A stretch of 64,000 bases of DNA from Acidovorax sp. FHTAMBA (GCF_038958875.1 NZ_CP152407.1:2673501-2737500), one strand, 5' to 3'. Counted from the first letter of the stretch, positions 27,173-39,480 are shown. The notes: a model not told the origin generated them from the letters alone. Numbers and translations are program-made.

Positions 27173-29221
27173 ATGGACCTGTCGGCAATGGTTCAGGAGG
27201 TCTTTGCCCCAGGCGGCGTTCTGGCGCGCGCCGACGTGCACTTTCAGCCCCGGCAGGGCCAGACGCAAATGGCGCTGGCCGTGGCCGAAACCGTGGAAAA
27301 GGGCGGGGCGCTGGTGGTGGAGGCGGGAACCGGCGTGGGCAAGACCTTTGCCTACCTCGTTCCTGCCCTGTTGAGCGGTGAGCGGGTGCTCTTGTCTACC
27401 GCCACAAAGGCGTTGCAAGACCAGCTGTTTTCGCGTGACCTGCCGCAGGTGGCTCAGACGCTCGGTCTGCCCGTGCGCATGGCGCTTCTGAAGGGCCGTG
27501 CGAGCTATCTGTGCCTGTACCGGATGGAGCAGGCTCGCCACGACGTATCAGGCAGCGGGCCGGGTGTTGCACGCGTGTTGGCCAGGGTCGAACGCTGGTC
27601 GCAGGGCACCCGCTCGGGAGACCTCGCCGAGCTGACGGGACTGGATGAACGGTCGCCGGTGGTGCCGTTGATCACATCCACGCGTGAGAACTGCCTCGGT
27701 TCGCTGTGCCCCCGGTTTCGGGAATGCCATGTCCATCTGGCGAGGCGGGAGGCCTTGGCTGCGGACATTGTTGTCATCAACCACCACCTCTTTTTTGCCG
27801 ATGTTGCGGTCCGCGAGTCGGGTATGGCCGAGCTCTTGCCGACCGTGCGTGTCGTGGTGTTTGACGAAGCGCACCAGATCAACGAGACCGGCGTGCAGTT
27901 TCTGGGGCTCTCACTGTCCACGGGTCAGCTGATCGATTTTGGCAAGGACCTGCTGGTGGCTGGGCTGCAGCATGCGCGGGGCTTCGCGGACTGGACGGGG
28001 CTGGCACACCGGCTGGACCAATCGGTCCGGGATCTGCGCCTGGCTGCAGGCACCCGCGCCATCGATACAAGGCTGCGCTGGACGGGCGAAGCACCCGAGG
28101 GGTGTGCGCCGGACGCCTGGCAGGCGGCCCTGCGCGGCGTGGCACTGGCGTGCGCACAGGCGCAGGAGGCGCTCGACGCTGCCAGTGAAACTGCCATCGA
28201 CTTTGTGCGCCTGTATGAACGCGGGGCCGAGTTGCTCGCGCGTCTGGGCCATTTTGCGGGGTCTGCAAACCTGGATGCCGTGCGATGGGCTGAGCTGGGT
28301 GCGCAATTGCGGCTGACAGAATCCCCGCTGGACATCGCCGAGGCCATGCGGGCACGGATTCTTGCGAGTCCCGCAGACCAGGTAGATGACGATGGTTGGC
28401 CCGGGGAGAGCGCGCCCGGGCCCGGCAGGGCATGGATTTTTACCTCGGCCACCCTGGGTGACGATGACAAGCTGAGCTGGTTTACCGATCGCGCAGGCTT
28501 GCAGGACGCGCGCATTCTGCGCGTTCCGAGCCCGTTTGATTACGCTTTGCAAGCAGCGCTGTATGTGCCAGGGCACCTGCCGTCCCCGTCTGATCCAGCG
28601 CACAGTGCAATGCTCGCGAGATGGGTCGCCCATTGGGCAGCGCAGCTGGGTGGCCGCACGCTGGTGCTGACGACCAGCCTGAAGGCCTTGCGCACGATTG
28701 GCGATGCACTGAAGGCGCAGTTTTCTGCGACGGTCGTGCTGGACGTGCTGGTGCAGGGAGAGTGGCCCAAGCGCGCGCTGATGGAGCGCTTTCGTGAAGG
28801 GGGTGATCACGGACAACGGGGCTGCGTGCTGGTGGCGTCGGCCACGTTCTGGGAGGGTTTTGACGTGCCGGGCGACGCCTTGCAGCTGGTGGTGATCGAC
28901 AAGCTGCCTTTTCCGCCACCGGGAGACCCTCTCGTGGAGGCTCGCACGCAGCGCATCGAAAAAAATGGCGGTAAAGCATTCAGGTCGTACGCTTTGCCCG
29001 AAGCTGCGGTGGCGCTCAAGCAGGGCGCGGGAAGACTGATACGGCGTGAGACCGATCGTGGGCTGCTGGTGGTGGGAGACACCCGCCTGGTGACCATGGG
29101 CTATGGCAAGCGGTTACTCGGCGCGCTGCCGCCGATGCGGCGTCTGGAGTCAGAAGCTGAATTCGAAGCCGCTGTTCAGGCGCTCACCAGAACTTCCACC
29201 ACGGATCAGACTTTTCCTTGA
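27173..29221 (+). CDS. ATP-dependent DNA helicase, DinG/YoaA type
   Basis: 682-residue superfamily 2 XPD-like helicase. Walker A AGTGVGKT is at 51-58, DEAH at 231-234. Four cysteines at 114, 174, 179 and 185 (SYLC, ENCLGSLC, REC) form the 4Fe-4S cluster site between motifs I and II. Motif VI-like QGAGRLIRRETDRG is near the C-terminus. The total is between YoaA (636) and DinG (716), and with this Cys spacing it is closer to YoaA. The ATG at 27173 was chosen because the upstream open frame has no family similarity. Its 3' end overlaps the convergent bamD by 38 nt. Confidence 0.9.
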   Translation: MDLSAMVQEVFAPGGVLARADVHFQPRQGQTQMALAVAETVEKGGALVVEAGTGVGKTFAYLVPALLSGERVLLSTATKALQDQLFSRDLPQVAQTLGLPVRMALLKGRASYLCLYRMEQARHDVSGSGPGVARVLARVERWSQGTRSGDLAELTGLDERSPVVPLITSTRENCLGSLCPRFRECHVHLARREALAADIVVINHHLFFADVAVRESGMAELLPTVRVVVFDEAHQINETGVQFLGLSLSTGQLIDFGKDLLVAGLQHARGFADWTGLAHRLDQSVRDLRLAAGTRAIDTRLRWTGEAPEGCAPDAWQAALRGVALACAQAQEALDAASETAIDFVRLYERGAELLARLGHFAGSANLDAVRWAELGAQLRLTESPLDIAEAMRARILASPADQVDDDGWPGESAPGPGRAWIFTSATLGDDDKLSWFTDRAGLQDARILRVPSPFDYALQAALYVPGHLPSPSDPAHSAMLARWVAHWAAQLGGRTLVLTTSLKALRTIGDALKAQFSATVVLDVLVQGEWPKRALMERFREGGDHGQRGCVLVASATFWEGFDVPGDALQLVVIDKLPFPPPGDPLVEARTQRIEKNGGKAFRSYALPEAAVALKQGAGRLIRRETDRGLLVVGDTRLVTMGYGKRLLGALPPMRRLESEAEFEAAVQALTRTSTTDQTFP

Positions 29222-29981
29222 AGCCGTCGCGCAGATAGGCGCTTTGCGGATACGACGTGTCCATCACACGGCGGGCGTCGTCACGAAGCTGGGTCATGCC
29301 CAGCGCATCGTATGACTGAATGAGGATGTACAAGGCCTCTTCCAACGCCGGCACTCCCTGGTAGTCTGCCACGGCTGCCTGCGCGCGGCCGATTGCAGCC
29401 ACGTACGCTCCCCGCTGAAAGTAGTAGCGGGCCACATGCACTTCATACTGGGCCAGCGAATTCACGATGTACGTCATGCGCAGGCGAGCGTCCTGCGCAT
29501 AGCGTGATTCGGGGAAACGCGTCACCAGCTCACTGAAAGCCTCGAAGGAATCCTTGGCAGCTTTCTGATCGCGTTCGGAAAGATCCTGACGGGATATGAA
29601 CGAGAACAAACCGAGGTTGTCGTTGAAGTTCACGAGGCCCTTGAGGTAGAGCGCGTAATCAAGGGCGGGGCTGGCGGGATGCAGCTTCATGAAGCGGTCC
29701 AGCGTGGCAATCGCCTGGGCTTTTTCACCGCCCTTGTAATGCGCATAGGCCTTGTCGATCTGGGCCTGCTGGGCCAACGGCGTACCTGCAGCACGCCCTT
29801 CGAGCTTTTCAAGCAGGGGGACCGCCTTGTCATAGGCGCCGCTGTTCATCTCATCCTTGGCTTCTGAATGAATGCGGTTGGGGCTCCAGGTGGCCGTTTT
29901 GTCTTCGGTTGTGCTGGAGCAACCTGCCAGCAGACCGGCAAGCAGCAAGGCAGAAACGAGGGGCAATGGGGCACGCAGCAT
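29184..29981 (-). CDS. bamD: Outer membrane protein assembly factor BamD
   Basis: 265-residue lipoprotein of the BAM complex that inserts beta-barrel proteins into the outer membrane. The lipobox LLAGC puts the acylated cysteine at 21. The mature part holds TPR-like repeats typical of BamD/ComL (YDKAVPLLEKLEGR, YKGGEKAQAIATLDRFMKLHP, FEAFSELVTRFPESRYAQDA, VARYYFQRGAYVAAIGRAQA), and the tail ends DPWWKFW. The length matches E. coli BamD (245). It is divergent from dnaE, and its last codons lie on the opposite strand of the helicase gene end. Confidence 0.95.
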   Translation of the reverse strand: MLRAPLPLVSALLLAGLLAGCSSTTEDKTATWSPNRIHSEAKDEMNSGAYDKAVPLLEKLEGRAAGTPLAQQAQIDKAYAHYKGGEKAQAIATLDRFMKLHPASPALDYALYLKGLVNFNDNLGLFSFISRQDLSERDQKAAKDSFEAFSELVTRFPESRYAQDARLRMTYIVNSLAQYEVHVARYYFQRGAYVAAIGRAQAAVADYQGVPALEEALYILIQSYDALGMTQLRDDARRVMDTSYPQSAYLRDGFKEKSDPWWKFW

Positions 29982-30157
29982 CGAAGGCAGCTTTCAGCAA
30001 AAGAAGAAACGGGGTGCAGGATATCCGGGCCTCAAAGAGGCGGACGCAGTCGGCATCGCACGCACTTCGGGGCATTGTAGCGGGGCGGCGCCGGTAAAGA
30101 GGTGGAGTGCCGACAGGATTCGACGGGTCGGCGCGGCAGGCTTTCTACAATGGCTCC

Positions 30158-33100
30158 ATGTTTGTTCACTTGCGCCTGCACACCGAGTTTTCCGTCGTTG
30201 ACGGTACCAATCGAATCGATGAGGTGGCCAAGGCGGCCGCCAAAGATGGCCAGCCTGCGCTGGCCATCACCGATCTCAACAACCTTTTTGGCGCGATCAA
30301 GTTCTACAAGGAAGCGCGAAGCAAGGGTGTCAAGCCCATCCTGGGGGCCGAGATTTTTCTGGAAGGCGAGGCGGGCGCAGCCCCCTCACGACTGATCGTT
30401 CTTGTGCAGAATCGCCAAGGTTACCTGAACCTGTCGGAACTGATCGCGCGTGCGTGGACGCGCAATGTCGTCAAAAACCTGGCGCTTTGTACCTGGGCCT
30501 GGTTGGAGGAGTTGTCGGAAGGGTTGATTGCCCTGGCCGGGGCACAGGCTGGGCCCGTGGGCCAGGCTCTCCTGAAGGGGGACCAGTCGGGCGCCGCAGA
30601 GCTTGCCTTGCGCCTGGCAGGGCTGTTTCCACACCGGTTTTACATCGAGTTGCAGCGTGCGGGCCGTGTGGACGATGAAAGCCACGTGGTGGCTGCTGCG
30701 CAGTTGGCGGCGCGCCTGAGCTTGCCCGTGGTGGCCACACATCCTGTGCAGTTCGCCACTCCAGACGACTATGAGGCCCACGAGGCGCGCGTCTGTATTG
30801 CAGAGGGGGAGATCCTGGCCAACCCCCGCCGCGTGCGCAAGTTCACGCGCGACCAGTATTTCAAGTCGTCTGCAGAAATGCAGGCCTTGTTCGCTGATGT
30901 TCCGTCGGCCATCGCGAACACGGTGGAAATTGCCCAGCGTTGCAACCTCACGCTGGTGCTTGGCAAGCCGCAGTTGCCGGACTTTCCCACTCCCAATGGC
31001 ATGCCGATCGATGAGTTCTTTCGTTTTGCCTCGTTCGAGGGGCTGGAGGAGCGCCTGAAGCTTCTCTTCCCCAAGGAGTCCGACCGCGACCAGCAGCGTC
31101 CCCGCTATGTGGAACGCCTGGAGTTCGAGATCGGCACCATCCTCAAGATGGGGTTTCCGGGCTATTTCCTCATCGTGGGCGATTTCATCCAGTGGGCCAA
31201 GAACAACGGTTGCCCCGTGGGGCCTGGACGGGGGTCGGGTGCTGGCTCGCTGGTGGCGTATGCGCTCAAGATCACCGACCTCGACCCCCTGCAATACAAC
31301 CTGCTGTTCGAGCGGTTTTTGAACCCCGAGCGGGTGTCCATGCCGGACTTCGATATTGACTTTTGCCAGTCCAATCGGGATCGGGTGATCGACTATGTGA
31401 AGGAAAAGTACGGCAAGAATGCCGTGAGCCAGATTGCCACCTTCGGAACCATGGCTGCCAAGGCCGCCATCCGCGACGTGGGCCGGGTAATGGATATGAG
31501 CTACATGTTCTGCGACGGCATCTCCAAGCTGGTGCCGGGCAAGCCCGGCATGTCGTACACGCTGGCCTATCCGCCCGAGGTCAAAAAAGACGGCGACAAG
31601 AACAACTACGCGCTGGAGCTTGAGCCGCTGCTGTACGAACGCGTGCAGAAGGAGGAAGACGTCAAGACCATCATCGAGATGGCGCAAAAACTCGAAGGCA
31701 TGACCCGCAACATCGGCATGCACGCAGGCGGAGTGTTGATTGCGCCTGGCAAGCTCACGGATTTCTGCCCGCTTTACCAGCAGCCGGGCAGCGAATCGGC
31801 GGTGAGCCAGTTCGACAAGGACGATGTGGAAGCCATCGGCCTTGTCAAATTCGACTTTCTGGGTTTGGCCACGCTCACCATCCTGGAGATTGCGCGCCAG
31901 TTCATCATGAAGCGCCACAAGGGGCAGGAAAACTTTGCGTACGAAGCAGTCCCACTGGACGATGGGCCCACCTATCGGCTGTTCTCTGAGGGAAAAACGG
32001 AAGCCGTGTTCCAGTTTGAAAGCCGGGGTATGCAAGGCATGCTCAAAGAGGCGCGACCCAGCCGGCTCGAAGACCTGATTGCACTCAACGCCCTCTACCG
32101 CCCCGGGCCCATGGACCTGATTCCCAGCTTCGTGAATCGCAAACACGGCAAGGAAGTGGTGGAGTACCCGCACCCGCTGGTGGAGAAGGTACTGGCCGAG
32201 ACCTACGGGATCATGGTGTACCAGGAGCAGGTGATGCAGACCGCCCAGGTGCTGGGGGGCTACAGCCTGGGTGGCGCCGACATGCTGCGCCGCGCCATGG
32301 GCAAGAAAAAGGCCGAGGAAATGGCCGAGCACCGTGCCATTTTCCGAAAGGGCGCAGCCGAAAAGGGCATCAGCCAGGAGAAAGCTGATGAGGTGTTCGA
32401 CCTGATGGAGAAGTTCGCGGGCTACGGCTTCAACAAGTCGCACGCGGCCGCCTACTCACTGCTGGCCTACCACACGGGCTGGCTCAAGGTGCACTACACG
32501 GCCGAGTTCTTCTGCGCCAACATGACCGTGGAAATGGACGACACCGACAAGCTCAAGGTGCTGTTCGAGGACGCGCAGAAAATGGGGCTTTCGTTCGAGC
32601 CGCCCGATGTCAATCGGGGCTTCTACCGCTTTGAGCCTGTCACCGACAGGATCATCCGATACGGCCTGGGCGCGGTGAAAGGAACTGGCCAGCAGGCCAT
32701 TGAAGCCATCGTGGCAGCGCGCGAGGGGCGCGGAGACGGACCGCATGGGTCAACCAAAGGCCCTTTCAAGAGTCTTTTCGATTTTTGCTTGCGGGTGGAC
32801 AAGGCCCGCATGAACAAGCGCACGGTGGAGGCCCTGATCAAGGCAGGTGCCTTCGACTCGATCCACATGAATCGCGCGGCCTTGGTGGCCTCCATCGACC
32901 GGGCCTTTGACTTTTCGGCGGCCACCCTGGCCAATGTGAACCAAGGGGGGCTTTTCGACATGATGGGCGACGACGCCCATGGTTCCAGCACGCAAGAGCC
33001 GGATCTGGTGGACGCCGTGCCCTGGGGTATCAAGGAGCGGTTGACGCAGGAAAAAACCGCTGTCGGGTTCTATCTTTCAGGGCATCTGTTCGATGAAGTG

Positions 33101-33691
33101 GCCACCGAAGTGCGCCGGTTTGTGCGCACCTCCATCGATGAACTGCTCGACAGCCGCGAACCGCAGGTGCTCGCGGGCATCGTCAGCGACTTCCGCGTGA
33201 TCAATGGTCAGCGCGGCAAACTGGGCCTGTTTCGGCTGGATGACAAATCGGGCGTCATTGAGGCGTCTGCGGACGAAGCGCTGCTCAATACCTACCGCAA
33301 CCAGCTCAAGGAAGACGAATTCGTCGTGATGATGGGACGCTTGCAGCTCGACCATTTCAGTGGGGGCCTGCGCGTGAAGGTGCAGCAGGTGTGGGACCTG
33401 GCGGGTGCGCGTTGCCGGTTCGGAAAATACCTGCACGTTCTGGTGGGCGACAAGGGGCCGGACGTGCACCGCCTGGTCAAGGAGTTCCCTCCACGCCGCG
33501 AGGAGCTTGCCGAGGGTGAATTGTTCCACGGGCTGCGCGTGCGCATGGGTGTGCGCTGCATCGCCGAGGACGCCACAGCTGTGGCAGAACTACAGCTGGG
33601 CGAAAGCGCCCGGTTTTATCCCACGGACGCTGCATTGGCCGCCTGGACGGCCCAGGCAGGCAGCGGATCGGCCACCGTGGTGTACGAGTAG
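30158..33691 (+). CDS. dnaE: DNA polymerase III alpha subunit
   Basis: 1177-residue replicative polymerase subunit. The N-terminal PHP domain starts MFVHLRLHTEFSVVDG. The palm carries the catalytic PDFDIDF (Asp399 and Asp401, equivalent to E. coli 401 and 403). GPGRGSGAGSLVAY, NIGMHAGGVLIAPG and LYRPGPMDLIPSF are alpha-family blocks. A helix-hairpin-helix region and an OB fold (AGIVSDFRVINGQRGKLGLFRLDD-like) follow, with a C-terminal tau-binding region. The length is close to E. coli (1160). The ATG at 30158 gives the expected start; the frame is open 51 nt further up. Confidence 0.97.
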   Translation: MFVHLRLHTEFSVVDGTNRIDEVAKAAAKDGQPALAITDLNNLFGAIKFYKEARSKGVKPILGAEIFLEGEAGAAPSRLIVLVQNRQGYLNLSELIARAWTRNVVKNLALCTWAWLEELSEGLIALAGAQAGPVGQALLKGDQSGAAELALRLAGLFPHRFYIELQRAGRVDDESHVVAAAQLAARLSLPVVATHPVQFATPDDYEAHEARVCIAEGEILANPRRVRKFTRDQYFKSSAEMQALFADVPSAIANTVEIAQRCNLTLVLGKPQLPDFPTPNGMPIDEFFRFASFEGLEERLKLLFPKESDRDQQRPRYVERLEFEIGTILKMGFPGYFLIVGDFIQWAKNNGCPVGPGRGSGAGSLVAYALKITDLDPLQYNLLFERFLNPERVSMPDFDIDFCQSNRDRVIDYVKEKYGKNAVSQIATFGTMAAKAAIRDVGRVMDMSYMFCDGISKLVPGKPGMSYTLAYPPEVKKDGDKNNYALELEPLLYERVQKEEDVKTIIEMAQKLEGMTRNIGMHAGGVLIAPGKLTDFCPLYQQPGSESAVSQFDKDDVEAIGLVKFDFLGLATLTILEIARQFIMKRHKGQENFAYEAVPLDDGPTYRLFSEGKTEAVFQFESRGMQGMLKEARPSRLEDLIALNALYRPGPMDLIPSFVNRKHGKEVVEYPHPLVEKVLAETYGIMVYQEQVMQTAQVLGGYSLGGADMLRRAMGKKKAEEMAEHRAIFRKGAAEKGISQEKADEVFDLMEKFAGYGFNKSHAAAYSLLAYHTGWLKVHYTAEFFCANMTVEMDDTDKLKVLFEDAQKMGLSFEPPDVNRGFYRFEPVTDRIIRYGLGAVKGTGQQAIEAIVAAREGRGDGPHGSTKGPFKSLFDFCLRVDKARMNKRTVEALIKAGAFDSIHMNRAALVASIDRAFDFSAATLANVNQGGLFDMMGDDAHGSSTQEPDLVDAVPWGIKERLTQEKTAVGFYLSGHLFDEVATEVRRFVRTSIDELLDSREPQVLAGIVSDFRVINGQRGKLGLFRLDDKSGVIEASADEALLNTYRNQLKEDEFVVMMGRLQLDHFSGGLRVKVQQVWDLAGARCRFGKYLHVLVGDKGPDVHRLVKEFPPRREELAEGELFHGLRVRMGVRCIAEDATAVAELQLGESARFYPTDAALAAWTAQAGSGSATVVYE

Positions 33692-33809
33692 TCCGGGCAC
33701 TCGGCAATCGCTCGGTGAAATATCGTGAAGCCGGTAGCTTGAAAAAAACCGGATCAACGTCAGATTTCTCTCACGTCAGCGCCCCCCGCGGATCGCTAGA
33801 ATGATTTTC

Positions 33810-34169
33810 ATGGCAACAAAACCACCTTCACCCCCCACCGCGCCGCCGGTTACACGGCCTGCGCGGGATGACGGCGGGTCGGTCGTGCTCGAAAGGCGCA
33901 CGCAAAAGACCCAGCCGCCCCAGATGTACCAGGTGGTCATGCTGAACGATGACTACACCCCCATGGAGTTCGTCATCGTGGTTTTGCAGGAGTTTTTCAG
34001 CAAGGACCGAGAACAAGCCACCCAGATCATGTTGAAAATCCACCTCGATGGCAAAGGCGTCTGCGGCGTTTATTCCCGTGATGTGGCTGCCACCAAGGTG
34101 GAACAAGTGCTTGACGCCGCCCTCAAGGCGGGCCACCCACTGCAATGTGTCAGTGAGCCTGTTGAATAA
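33810..34169 (+). CDS. clpS: ATP-dependent Clp protease adaptor ClpS
   Basis: 119-residue N-end-rule adaptor that delivers substrates to ClpAP. After a disordered Pro-rich N-terminus, the ClpS core shows YQVVMLNDDYTPMEFVI (Asn and Asp of the N-degron pocket), FFSKDREQATQIMLKIHLDGKG and GVYSRDVAATK. An ATG nine bases upstream (33801) is also in frame; neither start has a clear ribosome binding site. It is directly before clpA, the usual order. Confidence 0.95.
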   Translation: MATKPPSPPTAPPVTRPARDDGGSVVLERRTQKTQPPQMYQVVMLNDDYTPMEFVIVVLQEFFSKDREQATQIMLKIHLDGKGVCGVYSRDVAATKVEQVLDAALKAGHPLQCVSEPVE

Positions 34170-34226
34170 CAGGTTTTTGATCCCGATCTAAAGTTATCCC
34201 TTCCACGCAAGCACAAAGGAGTTCAC

Positions 34227-36575
<2,349 letters not shown>

Positions 36576-36642
36576 GGCATGCAGGATGGATGCGCGGCGG
36601 GCCCACCGGCCAGCCGCTTTCCATCCAGGCGTCTTTACCCAG

Positions 36643-36673
36643 GCCGACCGTCCTTGCGACGGTCGGCTTTTTT
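36643..36673 (+). terminator. Intrinsic terminator after clpA
   Basis: GCCGACCGTC (36643-36652) pairs perfectly with GACGGTCGGC (36658-36667) around CTTGC, followed by TTTTTTATT. It lies 68 nt after the clpA stop. Confidence 0.92.
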
Positions 36674-36686
36674 ATTGTTAGCTCCC

Positions 36687-36750
36687 GTTTTGATAGCTAC
36701 CAGCGCTTGATGGTTGAGCGTTTGAGCGCCATGAAGGCCAAAAATGGCGT
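36687..36750 (+). repeat. Dispersed hairpin repeat, family 1, copy D (degenerate)
   Basis: TTGATAGCTACCAGCGCTTGA, broken at the second arm, which reads TTGAGCG then TTTGAGCGCC, then GAAGGCCAAAAATGGCG. The tail matches the other copies but the hairpin arm is duplicated and imperfect. The gap from clpA to the lipoprotein gene (36576-36900) holds the clpA terminator, this copy, and about 150 bases in which I see nothing recognisable. Confidence 0.65.
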
Positions 36751-36900
36751 GGAACGGGCGCAAGGTGCTATGAGATTTGTAGTCTGCGCCTGCGCGTGCC
36801 CACTGCGCTGATACGTTTGCGAACAGATCCGCAAGGCGACAGACACCCGCAGCGCGGCACTGCAGCACATACTGCGCGCTTCCTGCACGAAAGGCGCGGC

Positions 36901-38037
36901 ATGACGCTCTCCCTCCGACGTTTCGAACCTCCGCTGCGCGCAGCCGGAGCGTGCCTTGCTGGCGTCGATCGCCGCATCGCCATCATCAGCCTGTGCGTAG
37001 CGGTGGCTGCCTGTGGGGGAGGCGGCGGCGCCGACCCCGCACCCGGCCCGACACCCGGGGCGCCCGCTCCCGCGCCGTCCGCGCCTGCTCCTACGCCAGC
37101 ACCGGCACCGGGCACCGCCAGTTACGGCGATCTGAACGGAGCTGCGCTGGGCGTGGGCGCCTCGCTGAACGGCGCGGTGCCTTTTCCGGCCGACAACGCG
37201 TGGAACACCGACATCAGCACGCGCCCGGTGGACTCCAACTCCGACAACCTGATCGCCAGCATCGGCCGGGACCGCGGCCTGTTCCCCGACTTTGGATCGG
37301 GCCTGTGGGAAGGCGCGCCCATCGGCATCCCTTACGTGGTGGTGCAGGGCAGCCAGCCGCGCGTGCCGGTGGTGTTTACCGACTATGCGGCCGAAAGCGA
37401 CCCCGGGCCGTATCCCATTCCGCCCAACGCGCCCATTGAAGGCGGCCCGGCCAGCGCGGGCGACCGCCATGTCATCGTGATCGACCGGGACAACAACCGC
37501 CTCTACGAGACGGGCAACAGCTACCCCCAGCCGGACGGCAGCTGGCGCACCTCCGGCGGGGCCGTTTTCCATCTCGACAGCAACACCGTGCGTCCCACGG
37601 CGCAGCCCCGCTGGACCAGCGCCGACGCGGCCGGCCTGCCGATTTTTCCGGGCCTGGTGCGGTATGACGAGGCCTCGCGCGGGCCGGGCGGCATACGGCA
37701 TGCGCTGCGCTTTACCGTCAGCCAGACCCGTCGCGCCTATGTGCCACCGGCCACGCACTGGGCCTCCAGCAGCACCCATGCCAACCTGCCGCCCATGGGC
37801 ATGCGCGTGCGGCTCAAAGCCAGCTACGTGATCCCGGAGAGCTTCTCGGCCGAGAGCCGGGCCATCCTTACCGCGCTCAAGACGCACGGGATGATGGTGG
37901 CTGACAACGGCTCCAACTGGTTCCTGAGCGGCGCGCCCGACGAGCGCTGGAACAACGACCGCCTCAAGTCCGAACTGCGGCTGGTGCTGGGCCGGCATTT
38001 TGAGGTGGTGCGCATGGACGGGCTGGTCACGCCCTGA
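36901..38037 (+). CDS. Predicted lipoprotein of unknown function
   Basis: 378 residues. The signal sequence ends in a lipobox-like LCVAVAACGGG with the lipid-attached cysteine at 38. A Gly/Pro/Ala-rich linker (about 40-72) follows, then a single long domain with many aromatic and Pro residues. Strong local blocks are FPADNAWNTDIS, ESDPGPYPIPPNAPIEGG, DRHVIVIDRDNNRLYE, YDEASRGPGGIRHALRF and MMVADNGSNWFLSG. I recall similar uncharacterised extracytoplasmic proteins in other phyla but know no function. The ATG at 36901 has GAAAGG just upstream. Gly-rich residues after the Cys suggest outer-membrane sorting. Confidence 0.8.
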   Translation: MTLSLRRFEPPLRAAGACLAGVDRRIAIISLCVAVAACGGGGGADPAPGPTPGAPAPAPSAPAPTPAPAPGTASYGDLNGAALGVGASLNGAVPFPADNAWNTDISTRPVDSNSDNLIASIGRDRGLFPDFGSGLWEGAPIGIPYVVVQGSQPRVPVVFTDYAAESDPGPYPIPPNAPIEGGPASAGDRHVIVIDRDNNRLYETGNSYPQPDGSWRTSGGAVFHLDSNTVRPTAQPRWTSADAAGLPIFPGLVRYDEASRGPGGIRHALRFTVSQTRRAYVPPATHWASSSTHANLPPMGMRVRLKASYVIPESFSAESRAILTALKTHGMMVADNGSNWFLSGAPDERWNNDRLKSELRLVLGRHFEVVRMDGLVTP

Positions 38038-38070
38038 GGGTCCATGCGCACAAGTTAAGCGCAGCGAAAT

Positions 38071-39369
38071 TCAGGGCTGCGCAGTCAGCCGCTCCAGCAG
38101 CTCCAGAGTCGGGTAGCCGTCCGCCACCGCGCCCACGCTCTGCTGATACCGCCGCAGTCCCGCCCGCGTGGCGGGGCCGGCCACGCCGTCGGGTGTGCCG
38201 GTGTCAAAGCCGCGCTCGTTCAGCGCCGTCTGCAGGGTGCGCACCTGCTCGCGCGACAGGGGTTGCAGGTCGCGCGGCCAGGCGGCCACCACACCCGGCC
38301 CGCCGTCGATCTGTTGCGCCAGCAGCGCCACGCCCAGCGCGTAGTTCACCGCGTTGTTGTAGCGCAGCAGGGTGCGAAAGTTGGGCCCCACCAAAAAGGC
38401 GGGCCCGCGCGCGCCGGCCGGGGCCAGGATGGACGCTTCGGCCAGCGTGGGCAACGTCTGTCCCTCCACCGCCTGCACACCCTCTGCTGCCCACTGCGCC
38501 GCGCCCTGGCGCACGCTGAGCTCGGCCCGGGTGTAGTCAAAGCCCGGCGGCAGGCGCACCTCGGCGCCCCAGGGCTCGCCGCTGCGCCAGCCCGAGCGGG
38601 CGAGAAAGTGCGCGGTGGACGCGGCCACGTCCGGGATGCTGCCCCAGATGTCGCGCTGGCCGTCGCCGTCGGCGTCCACCGCGTAGGCCAGGAACACGGT
38701 GGGCATGAACTGCGTATGGCCCATGGCGCCGGCCCAGGAGCCCACCATGCGGTCAGCGCCGATGTGGTCCTGGTCCACGATGCGCAGTGCGGCCAGCAAC
38801 TCGCCCTGCGCCCACGCGCGGCGGCGCCCTTCATGGGCGAGCGTGGCCAGCGCATCCACGGTGCGGAAGCTCCCGAAGTTCTGGCCATAGTTGCTCTCCA
38901 GCCCCCAGATGGCCGTGAGCACCGGGGCGGGAACGCCATAGCGCGCGGCGGCGGCGTCCAGCGCGGCCTGGTGCTCGGCCCGCTTGGCCTGGCCGTTGGC
39001 AATGCGCTGGGGTGAGGCCGCGCTGTCGAGGTAGGCCCACGGCGGGCGCGTGAATTCGGGCTGGGATCGGTCGAGTTCCACCACGCGGGGCAGCCACTGG
39101 GCCTGGCCGAGCACGTCGCGCACGGTGTCAGGGCGGATGCCCGCTGCCAGTGCCTGCTGGGTGAAGGCGGCGCGCCAGGCGGAAAATTCTGCGGTGTGCG
39201 GATCGGCAGGCGTGGAGGGCGTGGACAGGGCGGGTGGGGGTGGCGCGATGGGTGGCGCGTTTTGTTGCGACGTGGGTGGCGAGGTGGCAGATGCGCAGCC
39301 GGCCAGCGCCAGGGCTGCTGCCATGGGCCACGTTGCCAAGGTGCGCAAAAGGGAGTTCGGTGCGTGCAT
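38071..39369 (-). CDS. Lytic murein transglycosylase (MltB family) with peptidoglycan-binding domain
   Basis: 432-residue lipoprotein. The lipobox LALAGC places the lipidated cysteine at 25, and a Pro-rich tether (about 30-60) follows. The SLT family 3 catalytic domain has AIWGLESNYGQN with Glu158 as the catalytic acid, GAMGHTQFMPTVFL, and DADGDGQRDIWGSIPDVAAS. The C-terminal peptidoglycan-binding domain spans about 365-430 (LQTALNERGFDTGTPDGVAG). It cleaves glycan strands to 1,6-anhydromuramyl products in the periplasm. It converges on the preceding lipoprotein gene with only 33 bases between the stops. Confidence 0.92.
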   Translation of the reverse strand: MHAPNSLLRTLATWPMAAALALAGCASATSPPTSQQNAPPIAPPPPALSTPSTPADPHTAEFSAWRAAFTQQALAAGIRPDTVRDVLGQAQWLPRVVELDRSQPEFTRPPWAYLDSAASPQRIANGQAKRAEHQAALDAAAARYGVPAPVLTAIWGLESNYGQNFGSFRTVDALATLAHEGRRRAWAQGELLAALRIVDQDHIGADRMVGSWAGAMGHTQFMPTVFLAYAVDADGDGQRDIWGSIPDVAASTAHFLARSGWRSGEPWGAEVRLPPGFDYTRAELSVRQGAAQWAAEGVQAVEGQTLPTLAEASILAPAGARGPAFLVGPNFRTLLRYNNAVNYALGVALLAQQIDGGPGVVAAWPRDLQPLSREQVRTLQTALNERGFDTGTPDGVAGPATRAGLRRYQQSVGAVADGYPTLELLERLTAQP

Positions 39370-39424
39370 GGCCCCATTGTCCCGCGTGCCGACTTATCCC
39401 CTGTGTCTGTGTGTTGCACTATCG

Positions 39425-39480
39425 TTTTGATAGCTGCTGGCGCTTTATGGATATGCGCTGGGGGCCAAAAACACCTTAAA
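39425..39480 (+). repeat. Dispersed hairpin repeat, family 1, copy E
   Basis: TTTTGATAGCTGCTGGCGC, the loop TTTATGGATAT, then GCGCTGGGGGCCAAAA. The arms are shorter (GGCGC / GCGC) than in other copies. It lies in the divergent gap between the transglycosylase and sbcB starts, so it overlaps likely promoter sequence. Confidence 0.75.
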
